Shown here: one piece after another, positions 55,018-64,000 of the stretch
Position numbering within the stretch: the stretch's first letter is position 1
How the letters are laid out: every line of letters begins with the position of its first letter
DNA from: Helichrysum umbraculigerum
Taxonomy: Eukaryota; Streptophyta; Magnoliopsida; Asterales; Asteraceae
NCBI GenBank assembly: GCA_949592205.1
Contig: CATIUR010000001.1
Location: 264,952,250 to 265,016,249 of the forward strand
DNA: 64,000 nt
Direction: 5' to 3'
Notes under the pieces: model-generated
What the model was told of the DNA's origin: nothing
The model's input: only the letters and a program-made list of their open reading frames with translations
The model's database searches: none
Program-made: the position numbers and the translations under genes

Positions 55018-56280
55018 TGTAACACCTCGTCAAAAAGTCAAATTTCGCGCCAAACTTTAATTTTAAATAATTGTATTATTATATCCAATTGTAACCAAGT
55101 AATCAAAATTTTGTAAATAACGTTTAATCATAAAGATTTAACATTTAACATCTGGACAAAAATATTAATCAATCGAAAATATAAGTCGCTTTAATTTAAA
55201 GCGCGTCTTAATTATTCATGACCGCTCGAAAAACAAACAATTGAACTTTCTTTTCAAAATAGTATTCTTATAAAATATTTTCACTAATAAACATTTCAAG
55301 ATAATATAAATAAATTTTAGAATTTAAAATATTATTCTAAATTACATCGGACCAGTAAAACACGGGTATTTTGTACTGTGGTTGGAGGCCACAGTCCGCG
55401 CATTGGGGATCTGAGTTTGACAAAACCCAAATCCCCTCCCCATTTTCTTCTCATTCTCACCTCCTCACTTCTCTCTCTATTCTCTTTTCTCTCTATTTCT
55501 TTCTCTTTTCCTTTCACCAAACAACAACAACTAACATCATCATCATTAAAAATCGGAAATCATCAACATACATTTTCGGAATCACCATCAAGTGAGGAAC
55601 AACATTTACAAAGGCAACACCCTCGTTTTCTTCCTCGTTTGGCCTCGATTCGTAATTGTAAGAAATTTCTAAATCTTTAGATTTAATCATTTTGGTGTAA
55701 TGTTGAGGTGTAATAATGTTTACACAACTTAGTTATAACCTAAACAACCAAGAAAACACGATTTTACAGCTTGAAAATGCGTTAGATTTGCGAATTTGGC
55801 CGGAAAAACGCGACAGTCGCTGGTTTATGGGCTGGTGTTCATCTATGCGACACAACGCTTGTGTCGCATATTGTGTCGCAAAATTCCATTTGTGTCGTAT
55901 CTTATGTCGTACTCTATGTCGCATCTTGTGTCGCAGACTCCATGCGACACAACCCTTATGTTGCTGTTGAATCAGCATCGCAAACTTTGCGACACAACCA
56001 CTGTGTCGCAGAGCTCTTGTGTCGCACTCCATGCGACACAACCCTTGTGTCGCATTACACATTTTTGTATCGCATGTTATGTCGCAGAAAACAGAAAACA
56101 GCCACATTTTTCTAAGTGTCGGGAAACGTTTTCAAATTACAATTTAAATATGATACGACTTATACTCGAAACAAATATACTTTATAAAGTATACGAAAAC
56201 TCAAACCTAATAATAATATGAATTATTATTACGAATCATCAATAACGAGCCGCGCTGACAAACATATGAAATCTCTCGTG
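55018..56280 (+). mobile_element. LTR of a Ty3-type element, cut by a second element (LTR D)
   Basis: It starts TGTAACACCTCGTC and has the same internal order as the solo LTRs at 19281 and 24485: CT-rich leader (about 55440-55520), GGCCGGAAAAA, GGGCTGGTGTTC, then the palindrome array. The sequence stops abruptly at the TSD TTTAG (56281-56285) of the element inserted at 56286. The rest of the LTR lies beyond the window. A possible TSD of its own, AGTAG, precedes it. Confidence 0.82.
55846..56086. repeat. Palindrome array TGCGACACAA / TTGTGTCGCA in LTR D
   Basis: At least ten copies of the GCGACACAA / TTGTGTCGC motif in 240 bases, 0.83-1.07 kb from the LTR start. The first pair, TGCGACACAACGCTTGTGTCGCA in layout, has a 3-base spacer. 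It is followed by CAGAAAACAGCCACATTTTT and CTAAGTGTCG, which align with the sequence after the array in LTR B. Confidence 0.88.
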
Positions 56281-56285
56281 TTTAG

Positions 56286-59200
56286 TGTCACACCCCGCCA
56301 AACGGTAATTACAAATTACGTAGAGTGGTTTGCGGAAGCTTAGTGACGTGGCGGGGCTGCGAGCAGTAAAAACACAACCAACAGATACATACATACTCAG
56401 AGCATATGGTTATCGCAGAACGAAATAGATTAAGATGCCATTAGTTAAAGTTTTACAAAAGGTTACCACTTGGAAAGTAGTAACAGTAATAGTAGTGGTT
56501 GAAATCAGTATTTCATAAAATACATAATATCAAAAGTAGATTTCATAGGTATGACTGCAATAGTTGCAGTTATACAGAGGAAATCCAGGCGTCCCAAAAG
56601 TAGTGGCATCCTAACAAGTCCAGGGTAGTCCGTCCTGATATGCATGCAGATCTTACTTACGCTGCTAATTCCCTGAAAAACATAGAGTAAAACGTCAACA
56701 AAATTGTTGAGTGAATTCACAAGTTTATTTGTTATGTAGGAAACACAAGTTAATCATTTAAGAATAACATTTCCAAACAAGTGTTGTTTGTCAAGTGAGA
56801 AACACAAGTTATAAACAAATAACATTTCTCAAATCAGTTGTAGTTGTAATAGGAAACACAAGTTATTAATCAAATAACATTTCCCAAATCAGTTATCAGT
56901 AGGAAACACAAGTTAACCTAAATAAAGATTAACATTTCCAAATCAGTGTACGTAGGAAATCCTTTCCTAATCAATAGTTTAGTGCGTGGGAAATATTTAG
57001 ACGGTGATCCCTTGAAAGGTGAGCTAAACCTGTCAAGTAAGGTAACCCGATCTAACCCTATAACCAAACCACAACCCTAATCTGTTGTTGTTTGCCATGC
57101 TGGACAATTAAGTATACGCTCCCCAATCCGTAGGAGGGTCGTCACGGCGATAGTACTATCCGTATACTCAGTGGCTAGAGTCACCTAGCTAATGGTTATA
57201 GTCTGTAGCCATAAGGTCTTTTATGCACTACATCGTTCAGCCTAGATCTGTACCAAGATTCGTTGTCTAAATTCCCAAAATAGTATGAAAACATTTCATA
57301 AATCATAGTTCAAGTAGTTGTGTGAAATACCCTTTCACAAACAGTCACGTATGAAATACCCTTTCATAAACAATCAAGTAAATACATACAGTATTTAAAA
57401 CAGTTGTCGCATGCAGTTATACATACGATTTCTATGTTTTCCACCCCGAGTTCTAAAAGCATTAAAACAGTGAAAAGGGGTTTGTGAACTCACGGTGAGT
57501 GCTCGGATGTGAATGCTAGCGAGATAAGATAGCGTAGCCCAAACGTAGTCAACCTATACACAATAATGTATTAACTATAAGTACTATATTAGACTTACGT
57601 TAATAGTTCGTTTGTTTGAAGAAATTATCAATTTCTTAAGTTTGTGTATGTCGTTGATGATTGTTGTTTGAAAATAAATAATATTTTCCCAAGTTATGTT
57701 TGTTTGTCGAATCGTCCAAAATGTGTAAGCATATATACATATATACTTATATAGTTGAATATATATTCTCGTATATATTAATCGTTTGTTGTTTAGGTTT
57801 CCAAAACTCGCTTTCGTTTGTTTGTTTGTTTCCAAATTGTAATCTCGTTTTAGTCCCATCGTACGTCACATTCATTTGTCATAAGTCCGCAATCATAGTT
57901 TGTCTCGTTTTATAATGTCGTATGTTTTGTAGTGTGTTAGGCTCGGCCCGATTTGTTGGCCCATTAGCAATAATGTAACTTATTTGTTCAAACCTTGGTC
58001 CAAGCCCAAAGTCTCAGCCCAAGAAACGTCCGGCCCAGTTCGCGACTAAAGCCCAATCTGCAGCCCAGTAGGTGAATCCGCCGGATTCTATTTGAATCCG
58101 CCGGATTCTCGTTAATGAGAAAAGTGTTGCCGGATCTTCGGGTCAAGCCACCGGGTCGGGTCAATATTAAGTGAATCCGCCGGATTTAGTTGAATCCGCC
58201 GGATTCTTTTGTGTTTTCAAAACGTTCATATAAAGCTTGGGAATCCGCCGGATTTAGTTGAATCCGCCGGATTCGAGCGTGTCTTTTACTCGTTCACAGA
58301 TGTTTAAACCGATTACGGGGTGTGCGAGTTTCATAGGGGAATCCGCCGGATTCATCATGAATCCGCCGGATTCATTCTGTTCTCAGAACCTGTTCGAACA
58401 GGGCAAAACACAAACCCGATTTTCTTGGTTCCAAATCGTTTTTACCTCAATACCAAATGTTTATATAAGTAATCAACAACATTATAACAACTTAACAACT
58501 CTTTTTAACTAGTTTTCATGTATCGATTTTGCATTTGAAGTTTTGGGTTTTAAAACCATTTTCAAGAATCACTCATCAATCTTTGAGTTTGTGATGTTAT
58601 GTAGCTAGATTATGATGTATATACAAGTAATATATCGAAATTTAAACAAAGAGATCAAAGATTATAGGTTTTCTTACAAAGATGAAAATGGTGAGAAATG
58701 GTGAACGATGATGATGATGATGATGATGAAGCCCTGGCTTTGTTGTTCTACTTCCACCACCAAAATCTGCTGCTACTGATCTTGATCTTGTTAAGTTTTT
58801 GAGAGAAAGAAAATGGTGAAGGAATGTATGTGTGTGTTATGCCAAATGAGATCACAGAAAGGAGGGAGTAGTAATTCAAACGGTATGGCCGACTCCATCT
58901 CAATTATTGATGTTTGGTGGCGATTTTTGTACATCAGTTTCGAGTACGGGTATAATTATAGCAATATAAAATTTAACATTTTATATTTTTATTTTGTAGA
59001 TGCTCTCCTGGTTCGTAATATGTTTTCATAATAATGAGGTTTTCATTATTTTTGATAGTTGTACATTTTTGTACATTTTACTGCGCGCAGTTAATTGAGC
59101 GCAAATTTTCAGTAGATTTAGGATTTCATATTTTGAAGTAATGTTCTAACTTCTTCCAAATGAACGAGAAAATTTGCATTTTTATGATTCGACGTCGTAT

Positions 59201-59550
59201 GCGCGTTTTAGAATTGTTTCTGTTCGTGTTATAATACGTTTTATGTTAAACGTAAAATTAGACATTTATATCTATGTGTTATAGATATATAAATACTCGT
59301 AATTAATAATTATATTATTAATTATTTTTGTATCACGAAACTTTTGTCATTTATTTGTCGGCTTCGCTCCGATACGTTCGTACGTAATTTATAAATAACT
59401 ACGTATTATGTAATTCTTTTTGTATTATTGTTTAGGGCTCGCTAGACTGACATCACATCATCGGTTTAGTTTAAAACAAATGTAGGGAATTAGCGTAAGA
59501 AATGCATGTAATTAAGTATAATTATATACCTAATTTGGAGGAGTGTCACA
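56286..59550 (-). mobile_element. 3' LTR of a Tekay/Del-type Ty3 retrotransposon (LTR A)
   Basis: On the minus strand it starts TGTGACACTCC immediately after the polypurine tract and ends GGCGGGGTGTGACA at 56286, so the LTR is 3265 bp, within the long range known for Tekay/Del. A 5-bp TSD TTTAG lies at 56281-56285; its partner is off the window. It contains the array of GAATCCGCCGGATTC palindromes at 58074-58373 and a (GAT)n run near 58708-58729. The AAGCTTCCGCAAA word near its 3' end is shared with LTR B. Confidence 0.93.
58074..58373. repeat. Four pairs of a 15-bp palindrome in LTR A
   Basis: GAATCCGCCGGATTC occurs at 58074, 58094, 58173, 58192, 58241, 58260, 58339 and 58359 (in two, 58173 and 58241, the last base is T). 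The copies form four pairs with 19-20 bases centre to centre; pairs are 68-99 bases apart. On the LTR coding strand the array is 1.18-1.48 kb from the 5' end. Confidence 0.95.
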
Positions 59551-59565
59551 TTCTCCCCCCGTTAG
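59551..59565 (-). other. Polypurine tract of the Ty3 element
   Basis: The minus strand reads CTAACGGGGGGAGAA directly before the LTR TGTGACAC, the standard primer site for plus-strand DNA synthesis in plant chromoviruses. Confidence 0.9.
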
Positions 59566-59584
59566 TGAAATCTCGTCCCGAGAT

Positions 59585-62500
59585 TTAAGTCGAGCCGTGA
59601 GTCTCGGTCACGCTCTCAAATAGGTTGGGGTATTTCTTTCGCATTTCATCCTCTCGTTCCCAGGTAAACTCCGGGCCATGTTTCGAGTTCCAACGAACTT
59701 TAACCAGTTTGATTCGTTTGTGTCGAAGTTTCTGTGTTTTAGAATCCATAACTTCAACAGGTTTCTCCACAAAGTTAAGTTTTGAGTCAATGAAGACTTC
59801 GTCAGGAGGAATGATAAGTGTTTCATCAAAAAGACACTTTTTGAGGTTGCTAACGTGGAAAGTATCGTGTATGCTACTAAGCTCTTGCGGTAGTTTGAGC
59901 TTGTACGCGACAGGACCAATCCTAGCGAGGATTTCAAATGGTCCGATGTATCGTGGGTTCAGCTTTCCTCGTTTGCCAAATCGTGCTACTCCTTTCCAGG
60001 GAGATACTTTGAGTAGGACCTTGTCTCCTACTTGAAACTCAAGAGGTTTACGGCGGTTATCAGCGTAACTCTTTTGTCGATCTCGTGCCGCTTTTAGTCG
60101 GCTCAATACTTGAGTTATTTTGTCAGTGGTTTCCTGGACAAGTTCGGGTCCAGATAGTTGTCTGTCGTCTAACTCTGCCCAACAGAGTGGTGATCGGCAC
60201 TTGCGTCCATATAACGCCTCAAATGGTGCCATCTGTATACTCGTGTGATAACTATTGTTGTAAGAAAATTCAGCTAGAGGTAGGTGAGTGTCCCAGTTAC
60301 CTCCAAAGTCTATCACACATGCTCGTAACAAGTCTTCGAGCGTCTGTATCGTTCGCTCACTTTGGCCGTCAGTCTGCGGGTGGTAGGCAGTACTCATATC
60401 AAGTCGAGTACCCAATGCCTGTTGTAATGTTTGCCAAAAGCGAGAAGTGAATCGCGCATCTCTATCAGAGATGATGGATAGTGGCACACCATGCCGAGAA
60501 ACAATCTCTTTAATATAGATTTTTGCTATTTTCTCCATTCCATCCGTTTCCTTAATAGCTAGAAAGTGGGCTGATTTCGTCAATCGATCGACAATCACCC
60601 ATATGGCATTTGCTCCAGACGTTGTTCTAGGTAACTTCGTAATGAAGTCCATTGTTATTTGCTCCCATTTCCATTTGGGCAACTCAGGCTGTTGCAAAAG
60701 CCCAGACGGCTTTTGGTATTCCACCTTTACCTTCGAGCAAGTTAAGCATTTGCTAACGTAGGTGGCAATGTCACGTTTCATTCCAGGCCACCAGTAAAAA
60801 CCTTTCAAGTCCTGGTACATCTTGTCTGCACCGGGATGTATCGAGTAGTTGGACTTATGTGCCTCGTCCAAAATCAGCTTGCGTAACTCATCTACGCATG
60901 GTACCCAAATTCGATTCATAAAGTACAACACTCCGTTGTCCTTTTTCTCGAGTTGTTTTTCCATCCCTTTTAAGGATTCCTCCTTAAGGCGTTCGGAAGT
61001 GAAAGCAAGTTCTTGGGCTTCACGAATTTGAGTAATGAGATTCGAGTGGATTGTCAATCCCAAGGCCCGAACTCTTCGAGGTTTGATTCGTTCCTTACGA
61101 CTCAGGGCATCTGCTACCACGTTAGCCTTACCCGGGTGATACTTTATTTCACAGTCGTAATCATTAAGTAATTCGACCCAACGTCGTTGTCTCATGTTAA
61201 GTTCTTTCTGGTCGAATATATGTTGCAGGCTCTTATGGTCAGTGAAGATCGTACACTTTGTACCATATAGGTAGTGTCTCCAGATCTTTAGTGCAAAAAC
61301 AACGGCTCCTAATTCCAAATCATGAGTCGTATAGTTTTTCTCATGCACTTTTAGTTGTCGTGATGCATAAGCAATGACCTTTTCGTTTTGCATCAGTACA
61401 CAACCCAATCCCTGATGCGAGGCATCACAGTAAACAACAAAGTTATCTACTCCTTCGGGTAGTGATAGTATGGGTGCGCTGCTCAGTTTATGTTTCAATA
61501 GTTGGAATGCATTTTCTTGCTTCTCATTCCACTCAAACTTCTTGTCTTTTTGAGTTAATGAAGTAAGTGGCTGGGCTATCTTTGAAAAGTTTGCGATGAA
61601 TCGCCTGTAATAGCCAGCTAGACCAAGAAATTGTCGTACTTCAGTTGGGGTTTTCGGTGCTTCCCAGTTGTTGATTGCCTCAATTTTGGATGGGTCTACG
61701 TGAATTCCCTTGTCATTTATCACATGACCAAGGAATTGAACCTCTCGTATCCAAAATTCGCATTTAGAGAACTTTGCATAAAGCTTCTCTTTTTGTAGTA
61801 GTTCGAGAACAAGCTTCAGATGTTGCTCGTGATCCTCTTTCGATCGTGAGTATACCAAGATGTCGTCAATAAACACAATGACGAATTTATCCAAATAGGG
61901 TTTGCACACTCTGTTCATCAAATCCATGAATATTGCTGGTGCGTTGGTCAGCCCAAAAGGCATGACTAGAAACTCGTAGTGACCGTAACGAGTCCTAAAA
62001 GCAGTTTTCGGTACATCCTCTTCTCGTACCTTAAGTTGATGGTAACCAGATCGTAGGTCGATTTTTGAATAATAACTTGACCCTTGCAGTTGATCAAACA
62101 GATCGTCAATGCGTGGTAACGGGTATCGGTTCTTGATAGTTACTTTGTTCAGTTCTCGGTAATCGATGCACATCCGCATAGATCCATCCTTTTTCTTGAC
62201 AAATAGGACCGGAGCTCCCCAAGGTGAAAAGCTCGGACGGAGGAATCCCAAATCTAGAAGTTCCTGCAGTTGTGTAGATAGCTCTTGCATTTCCGAGGGA
62301 GCTAGACGATAAGGTGCACGTGCGATAGGTGCGGCTCCTGGCACCAGGTCAATGTGAAACTCAACTTGTCGTGGGGGTGGCAATCCCGGCAACTCATCAG
62401 GGAACACTCCTGGATAGTCGCGTACAATGGGTACATCGTCTATACGTCGCTCCTCGGGTTTCTTTGTTACCACGTGTGCCAGAAATGCTTGGTACCCCTT

Positions 62501-64000
62501 TCGGAGATACTTACTGGCCTTCAAACATGAAATCATCTTTGTAGAACTTTTTCGTTTCTCACCTTGAACCACAAGTGTTTCTCCTGTCGGTAACGGTAAG
62601 CGAACCATTTTATCATGACATATGATCTCGGCGCGGTTCTTAGATAACCAATCCATACCGACTACAATGTCAAAACTTCCCAACTTAACCGGTAGTAAGT
62701 CTATTTCGAAGAGATGACCTTCTAGCTCCAAGGTACATCCCGGTACTATTTCTCCTGATTCGATCAACTCACCATCGGCTAATTCTATGGTATATTTGTT
62801 GTCTAATTTACGGGATTCAAGTTCTAATAGTGGTCTAAACTCAGTAGACACAAAACTTAAATCAGCACCCGAATCAATTAACACAGAGGCATAATGATTG
62901 TTTACAAGAAACGTACCAGTGACGGTGTTAGGGTCCTGGCGTGCCTCTTGTGCCCCGATCACGAATGCCCTTCCTTGAGCCGGTTGGTTGTTGATGTTGT
63001 TGGCTCGGTTATTGTTGTTACCGCGGTTGTTGTTGTTGAGCTTAGGGCATCGGTTACGGTAGTGTCCTTGCTCACCACATTCAAAACATCCCTGGTTTTG
63101 ACGCTCAGTGTTTGCTCGTGGGGGAGGGTTAGTTTTGCATTCTCGGGTTCTATGTCCCCATGCCCTACAGTTTCCACAATACCCACACCCGCCTTCGTGG
63201 TGTCGGTTGCACTTATCACATTTGGGTTTGTTACCCAGGTATGGTTTCGAGTCGGTAGTAGTGGCAACATATGCTTTCGCATTTCCAGAATGTTTCTTGT
63301 TTTGCTGACCTTGGCGATCAGCACCACTACCGTTCCACTTTCGCTTTGCACCACCAGAACTACTAACATCAGTACTGTTCGGTTCACCTTTTCCCGACAC
63401 AGCTTTCTTAGTCAGATTTCCCATCCTGACTGCCTCATCGGTCAAACTTTGTGCTAGAGTAACAGCACTCCTGAAAGTGTCCGGTTTAGATGATGTCACT
63501 AGACTGCGGATTTGTGGTACTAGACCAAATATGTAGCGCTCAATACGCTTATACTCGGGTGTCACCATATGTGGCACTAGACGTGCAAGTTCCTGAAACT
63601 TAGTGGTGTACCCAGTAATATCAGCACCAATCATGGTGATGTTCCACAATTCTGTTTCTATTTTCTGCATCTCACTGCGAGGACAGAATTCCTCCAACAT
63701 CAAATTTTTAAATATTCCCCATGACATTGAATAAGCAGCTGGTCGACCAAGTGATTGGATCTGACTGTTCCACCAAGTGAGCGCTTTGTCAGCCAAAGTG
63801 CAAGTAGCATACTTCACCATACAGTCAGGTGCACAGTCACTAATATCCAAAACTGATTCAGTTTTCTCTATCCAATGAATCATACCAATTGCACCCTCGG
63901 TGCCACGGAAAGAAATCGGCTTACAAGCCTGAAATGTTTTGTATGAACACCCTTTGCGAGCATTCACGGTTGTCTCAGTATTAACAGGGGTAGATCCACT
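59585..64000 (-). CDS. Ty3/Tekay-type Gag-Pol polyprotein, open to the window edge
   Basis: One uninterrupted frame of over 1470 codons, from beyond 64000 to the stop at 59585. Counted from the GTG at 63967, which is not the true start because the frame stays open to the edge, the domains are: Gag (1-200); zinc knuckles CDKCNRHHEGGC...CRAWGHRTREC and CFECGEQGHYRNRC (250-310); aspartic protease DSGAD (about 365); reverse transcriptase with FIDDILVY (about 698); RNase H with YCDASHQG and DALSRK (to about 956); integrase with a zinc-binding H/C region, MDFITKLP, SDRDARF (about 1167) and YHPQTDGQSERT; and a C-terminal chromodomain (KVRWNSKHGPEFTWEREDEM), which defines chromoviruses. No stop or frameshift is seen, so the element may be competent. 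The primer-binding site, 5' LTR and N-terminus lie off the window. Confidence 0.95.
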   Translation of the reverse strand, partial: SGSTPVNTETTVNARKGCSYKTFQACKPISFRGTEGAIGMIHWIEKTESVLDISDCAPDCMVKYATCTLADKALTWWNSQIQSLGRPAAYSMSWGIFKNLMLEEFCPRSEMQKIETELWNITMIGADITGYTTKFQELARLVPHMVTPEYKRIERYIFGLVPQIRSLVTSSKPDTFRSAVTLAQSLTDEAVRMGNLTKKAVSGKGEPNSTDVSSSGGAKRKWNGSGADRQGQQNKKHSGNAKAYVATTTDSKPYLGNKPKCDKCNRHHEGGCGYCGNCRAWGHRTRECKTNPPPRANTERQNQGCFECGEQGHYRNRCPKLNNNNRGNNNNRANNINNQPAQGRAFVIGAQEARQDPNTVTGTFLVNNHYASVLIDSGADLSFVSTEFRPLLELESRKLDNKYTIELADGELIESGEIVPGCTLELEGHLFEIDLLPVKLGSFDIVVGMDWLSKNRAEIICHDKMVRLPLPTGETLVVQGEKRKSSTKMISCLKASKYLRKGYQAFLAHVVTKKPEERRIDDVPIVRDYPGVFPDELPGLPPPRQVEFHIDLVPGAAPIARAPYRLAPSEMQELSTQLQELLDLGFLRPSFSPWGAPVLFVKKKDGSMRMCIDYRELNKVTIKNRYPLPRIDDLFDQLQGSSYYSKIDLRSGYHQLKVREEDVPKTAFRTRYGHYEFLVMPFGLTNAPAIFMDLMNRVCKPYLDKFVIVFIDDILVYSRSKEDHEQHLKLVLELLQKEKLYAKFSKCEFWIREVQFLGHVINDKGIHVDPSKIEAINNWEAPKTPTEVRQFLGLAGYYRRFIANFSKIAQPLTSLTQKDKKFEWNEKQENAFQLLKHKLSSAPILSLPEGVDNFVVYCDASHQGLGCVLMQNEKVIAYASRQLKVHEKNYTTHDLELGAVVFALKIWRHYLYGTKCTIFTDHKSLQHIFDQKELNMRQRRWVELLNDYDCEIKYHPGKANVVADALSRKERIKPRRVRALGLTIHSNLITQIREAQELAFTSERLKEESLKGMEKQLEKKDNGVLYFMNRIWVPCVDELRKLILDEAHKSNYSIHPGADKMYQDLKGFYWWPGMKRDIATYVSKCLTCSKVKVEYQKPSGLLQQPELPKWKWEQITMDFITKLPRTTSGANAIWVIVDRLTKSAHFLAIKETDGMEKIAKIYIKEIVSRHGVPLSIISDRDARFTSRFWQTLQQALGTRLDMSTAYHPQTDGQSERTIQTLEDLLRACVIDFGGNWDTHLPLAEFSYNNSYHTSIQMAPFEALYGRKCRSPLCWAELDDRQLSGPELVQETTDKITQVLSRLKAARDRQKSYADNRRKPLEFQVGDKVLLKVSPWKGVARFGKRGKLNPRYIGPFEILARIGPVAYKLKLPQELSSIHDTFHVSNLKKCLFDETLIIPPDEVFIDSKLNFVEKPVEVMDSKTQKLRHKRIKLVKVRWNSKHGPEFTWEREDEMRKKYPNLFESVTETHGST

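Noticed and set aside
59625..63457. Plus-strand open frames opposite the Ty3 polyprotein (for example 59625-60035 and 62894-63457).
   Set aside because: They are mirror frames of a long, domain-rich coding strand and have no protein features of their own.

Overview
This is an AT-rich plant nuclear window, almost certainly from a eudicot. The evidence is GT-AG introns, three plant gene families (IQ67-domain, 3-ketoacyl-CoA synthase, plant DHHC S-acyltransferase), Tekay/Del-type chromovirus LTR elements, a dense MITE population, tRNA-derived SINEs, and telomere-like TTTAGGG motifs. The species cannot be fixed from the sequence; an asterid such as a composite is a guess. Genes occupy a minor part and transposable elements dominate.

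Layout. Positions 1-1341: a broken Ty1/copia 3' end cut by the edge of a Ty3-type LTR. 2.7-8.6 kb: CACTA, Mutator, hAT and PIF/Harbinger-type MITEs, with a Helitron nested inside a MITE. 9534-12501 (+): a five-exon IQD calmodulin-binding gene of 533 aa. 13825-14310 (-): a short uncharacterised gene. 14510-18424: a complete hAT transposon with an exact 8-bp target-site duplication (TSD) and a transposase broken only by two in-frame stops. 19-28 kb: two solo LTRs of one family in opposite orientation, one of them inside a PIF-like element that sits in a stack of nested insertions. 28-34.4 kb: a SINE, Mutator-type fold-back MITEs, a Helitron, a hAT MITE and a 451-bp near-perfect palindrome with a 5-bp TSD. 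34800-36371 (-): an intronless KCS gene. 36.7-38.5 kb: a tandem duplication whose second copy preserves the empty sites of three insertions in the first. 38.6-44.2 kb: more MITEs and a SINE. 44287-48539 (-): a seven-exon DHHC S-acyltransferase of 297 aa. 49-52 kb: hAT MITEs, Helitron-like ends and a fold-back with telomere-like repeats in its loop. 52232-54765 (-): a possible small gene of 87 aa. 55018-64000: a Tekay-type retrotransposon (3.3-kb LTR plus an intact minus-strand polyprotein running off the window) inserted into another LTR.

The host genes have no evident functional link. IQD proteins bind calmodulin and microtubules or membranes, KCS elongates very-long-chain fatty acids in the ER, and DHHC enzymes lipidate membrane proteins. 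The strongest unexplained signal lies in the LTRs. Four of them carry, about 0.8-1.5 kb from the LTR 5' end, a compact array of short perfect palindromes. The position is kept, but the motif differs between subfamilies (GCGACGTCGC; TGCGACACAA with TTGTGTCGCA; GAATCCGCCGGATTC in four close pairs). All coordinates, TSDs and exon joins were read by eye; no alignment or database search was run.
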